Below are positions 5,656-7,257 of a DNA stretch of 7,257 bases, in pieces (the stretch's first letter is position 1; every line of letters starts with the position of its first letter). The position numbers were made by a program, and so were the translations under genes. The notes below the pieces were generated by a model, which worked only from the letters and a program-made list of their open reading frames with translations, was not told where the DNA came from and made no database searches. The stretch spans positions 1-7,257 of the forward strand of contig QILX01000166.1 in NCBI GenBank assembly GCA_003232175.1, given 5' to 3'. Source of the DNA: Hyphomicrobiales bacterium. Lineage in GTDB: Bacteria > Pseudomonadota > Alphaproteobacteria > Rhizobiales > SZUA-8.

Positions 5656-7257
5656 TTAAACAAGTGACTTGGTTGCGATTTCGTAAACGTCGGGGGATAA
5701 TTTTGGTTGTTCAGCGATATGCCGCAGGGCATTTTGAGCCAGGGAACGGCGTTTGGGCTCCAGTTTCCGCCAGCTTCTAAAGGCGCCAAGCAACCGTGCT
5801 GCGATTTGTGGGTTGAGGCTATCGAGTTTGAGGGCGGTCCGGGCGACAAGTTCATATCCACTGCCGTCTGCTGCGTTAAACCCCAGCGGATTAGCCATGG
5901 CAAAGGCACCGATGAGTGACCGGACCCTGTTGGGGTTCTTCAGCGTAAAAGCCTCGTGCCGTGTCAGCTTGGCGACATCGTCGGCGGCGGTGGGGCGGGC
6001 TGCAATGGCCTGAAGGGTCAGCCATTTGTCAACAATCAGGGGATTTGAACGGTAGCACCGGTAAAAATCGTCCATGGCCTCATCGCGCTGGGGGGCTTGC
6101 ATATGAGTTAGCGCCGTCAGGGCGGCTATGGTATCGGTCATGTTCCCGGCGACTTTGTAGGCTTCAAACGCTAATTTTGCGCCCCCATCACCGGCGCGGA
6201 CCGTCAGGTCCAGTGCCGCGTTAGCCAGAGCGCGCTGACCGGCCGGTTCGGGATCAGGAGAATATGAGCCCGCGGGCCGGTGTCGTTGTCCCAGATCTTC
6301 AAGTTCTCGGGCCAGATGTCGCGCCATGGCGCCGAGGCAAGCATCGCGGGCCGCGTGGATGGCGTCGGTATCGATATTTTCAGTGATTTCAAGGGCGATA
6401 TCAGCCTCGGAGGGCATCCGAAGCACTTCCGCCCGGAATGACGGGACCAGGGTTTCATCGGTGATGACCGAGCCAAGGGCTGTAAAAAACTGGGTCGCCC
6501 AAGGGGGCGGATCGCCGCCAAGCTGTGAATTCACCGCGGCCAGGCCTAGGGACTGGGCCGCCTGCCAGCGGTTGAATCCATCGCTGTCATGGGCAAGCAG
6601 AACCAGCAGATCGTCCACGGTGAGGCCGGCATCGACCGTCACCGGAGCAGAGAAATTGCGGTTCAGCGACAGAACCGGGGGGGCCTTGATGCCGTTAAAC
6701 CGCAAGTGGGTCTGGGCCTGGGTGATTTCCACGACCCCACCTTGAATTTCCCCCTGTAGCGCCTCCACCAATGGCAGCTCGGTCCCGTCCTGGTCCAGGA
6801 GGCCGATGGCGAAGGGCATGTGCAGGGCGGATTTGTCAGGCTGGCCGGGGGTGGGGCCGGTTGACTGTTGGATGTCAAGATCAAGGCTTCCGGCGTCGGC
6901 GTCATAGTGGGCGCGAACATTTATCATTGGCGTGCCGGCCTGATCGTACCATTTCAGAAAGTTCGAAAAATCCCGACCGCCGCCATCGGCAAGGGCGCTG
7001 ACCAGATCTTCGACACATGCCGCCTCGCCGTCATGGCGTTCGAAATAGAGGTCCATACCACGACGAAATGCGGCCGATCCAAGCATGGTCTTGAGCATGG
7101 CGATAAGTTCAGCACCTTTTTCGTAGACGGTGGCTGTATAAAAATTGTTGATCTCGATGTAGGATTGCGGCCGTACCGGATGGGCCAGGGGGCCGGCGTC
7201 TTCGGGGAACTGATGGCTGCGTAAAGTTCGCACATCTTCAATGCGCTTGACGTCGCC
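5656..7257 (-). CDS. pepN: aminopeptidase N (M1 family, PepN type), C-terminal 533 residues; N-terminus beyond the window
   Basis: A broad-specificity cytosolic zinc aminopeptidase that completes peptide breakdown downstream of ATP-dependent proteases. The frame is open from the right edge (GDVKRIEDVRTLRS) to TAA at 5656-5658. The fragment aligns by eye along its whole length with E. coli PepN from about residue 350: QFPEDAGPLAHPVRP, then IEINNFYTATVYEKGAE, which holds the conserved catalytic Tyr (residue 45 of the fragment), then LYFERHDG. FLKWYDQAGTP opens the Ig-like DUF3458 domain. The helical C-terminal domain follows, with FSAPV, RWQAAQSLG, NPNRVRSLIGAFA and LNPQIAARLLGAF. The last residues, YEIATKSLV, match the family end. 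The HExxH zinc motif and N-terminal domain are outside, so activity cannot be judged fully here. GTG 7233 encodes an internal valine in VRTLR, not a start. The kinase gene follows after 157 nt (to TTG 5498). Confidence 0.95.
   Translation of the reverse strand, partial: GDVKRIEDVRTLRSHQFPEDAGPLAHPVRPQSYIEINNFYTATVYEKGAELIAMLKTMLGSAAFRRGMDLYFERHDGEAACVEDLVSALADGGGRDFSNFLKWYDQAGTPMINVRAHYDADAGSLDLDIQQSTGPTPGQPDKSALHMPFAIGLLDQDGTELPLVEALQGEIQGGVVEITQAQTHLRFNGIKAPPVLSLNRNFSAPVTVDAGLTVDDLLVLLAHDSDGFNRWQAAQSLGLAAVNSQLGGDPPPWATQFFTALGSVITDETLVPSFRAEVLRMPSEADIALEITENIDTDAIHAARDACLGAMARHLARELEDLGQRHRPAGSYSPDPEPAGQRALANAALDLTVRAGDGGAKLAFEAYKVAGNMTDTIAALTALTHMQAPQRDEAMDDFYRCYRSNPLIVDKWLTLQAIAARPTAADDVAKLTRHEAFTLKNPNRVRSLIGAFAMANPLGFNAADGSGYELVARTALKLDSLNPQIAARLLGAFRSWRKLEPKRRSLAQNALRHIAEQPKLSPDVYEIATKSLV

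Noticed and set aside
5656..7233. pepN-like protein starting at GTG 7233 as a short, catalytically dead paralogue
   Set aside because: The frame continues upstream to the window edge with family-conserved sequence (RIEDVRTLR), so GTG 7233 is an internal valine and the gene is only cut by the window.
1..7257. Possible defence, mobile or biosynthetic system hidden in the window
   Set aside because: All long frames are recognisable housekeeping or signalling families, with no transposase, integrase, toxin-antitoxin pair, CRISPR repeats or abrupt composition change visible.

Overview
The window looks like ordinary chromosomal core sequence from an alphaproteobacterium. A member of the Rhodospirillales or a relative is my best guess, with low confidence. 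The reasons are a small DUF1127 protein, a histidine kinase whose phosphoacceptor region is of the PdhS/PleC/DivJ type, an alphaproteobacterial-length PrmA, and GC-rich coding with mostly G/C third positions. I see no phage, insertion sequence, tRNA, rRNA or CRISPR sequence.

Layout from left to right. (1) Positions 1-1717, minus strand: an Xaa-Pro aminopeptidase (M24B, three-domain XPNPEP1 type). It is complete at its N-terminus but its last few dozen residues lie beyond the left edge. (2) Positions 1718-1981: a divergent intergenic region with a GC palindrome, a possible short leader ORF with a very good Shine-Dalgarno, and a GC-rich hairpin. (3) Positions 1982-2209, plus strand: a 75-residue DUF1127 protein, followed by a strong stem-loop terminator at 2251-2285 that lies between two convergent genes. 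(4) Positions 2303-3175, minus strand: prmA, the methyltransferase for ribosomal protein L11. (5) Positions 3210-5498 (or to 5555), minus strand: a two-transmembrane, two-PAS sensor histidine kinase with no receiver domain. (6) Positions 5499-5655: a spacer with two consecutive hairpins and no T-tract. (7) Positions 5656-7257, minus strand: the C-terminal 533 residues of aminopeptidase N (pepN). Its start and its HExxH zinc motif lie beyond the right edge.

The minus-strand order is pepN, kinase, prmA. The kinase and prmA are 34 nt apart and probably share a transcript. The pepN-kinase gap is longer and structured, so that link is less certain. The DUF1127 gene is transcribed alone toward prmA and shares the terminator region with it. 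Two broad housekeeping aminopeptidases (PepN and the Xaa-Pro aminopeptidase) lie on either side of the kinase/prmA pair. I see no sequence evidence that they form one pathway.

I did not find a clearly new multi-gene system. The least explained parts are the DUF1127 leader (candidate overlapping leader ORF plus a hairpin that hides a GGAGG), the tandem hairpins between pepN and the kinase, and the kinase itself, which has no response regulator in view.
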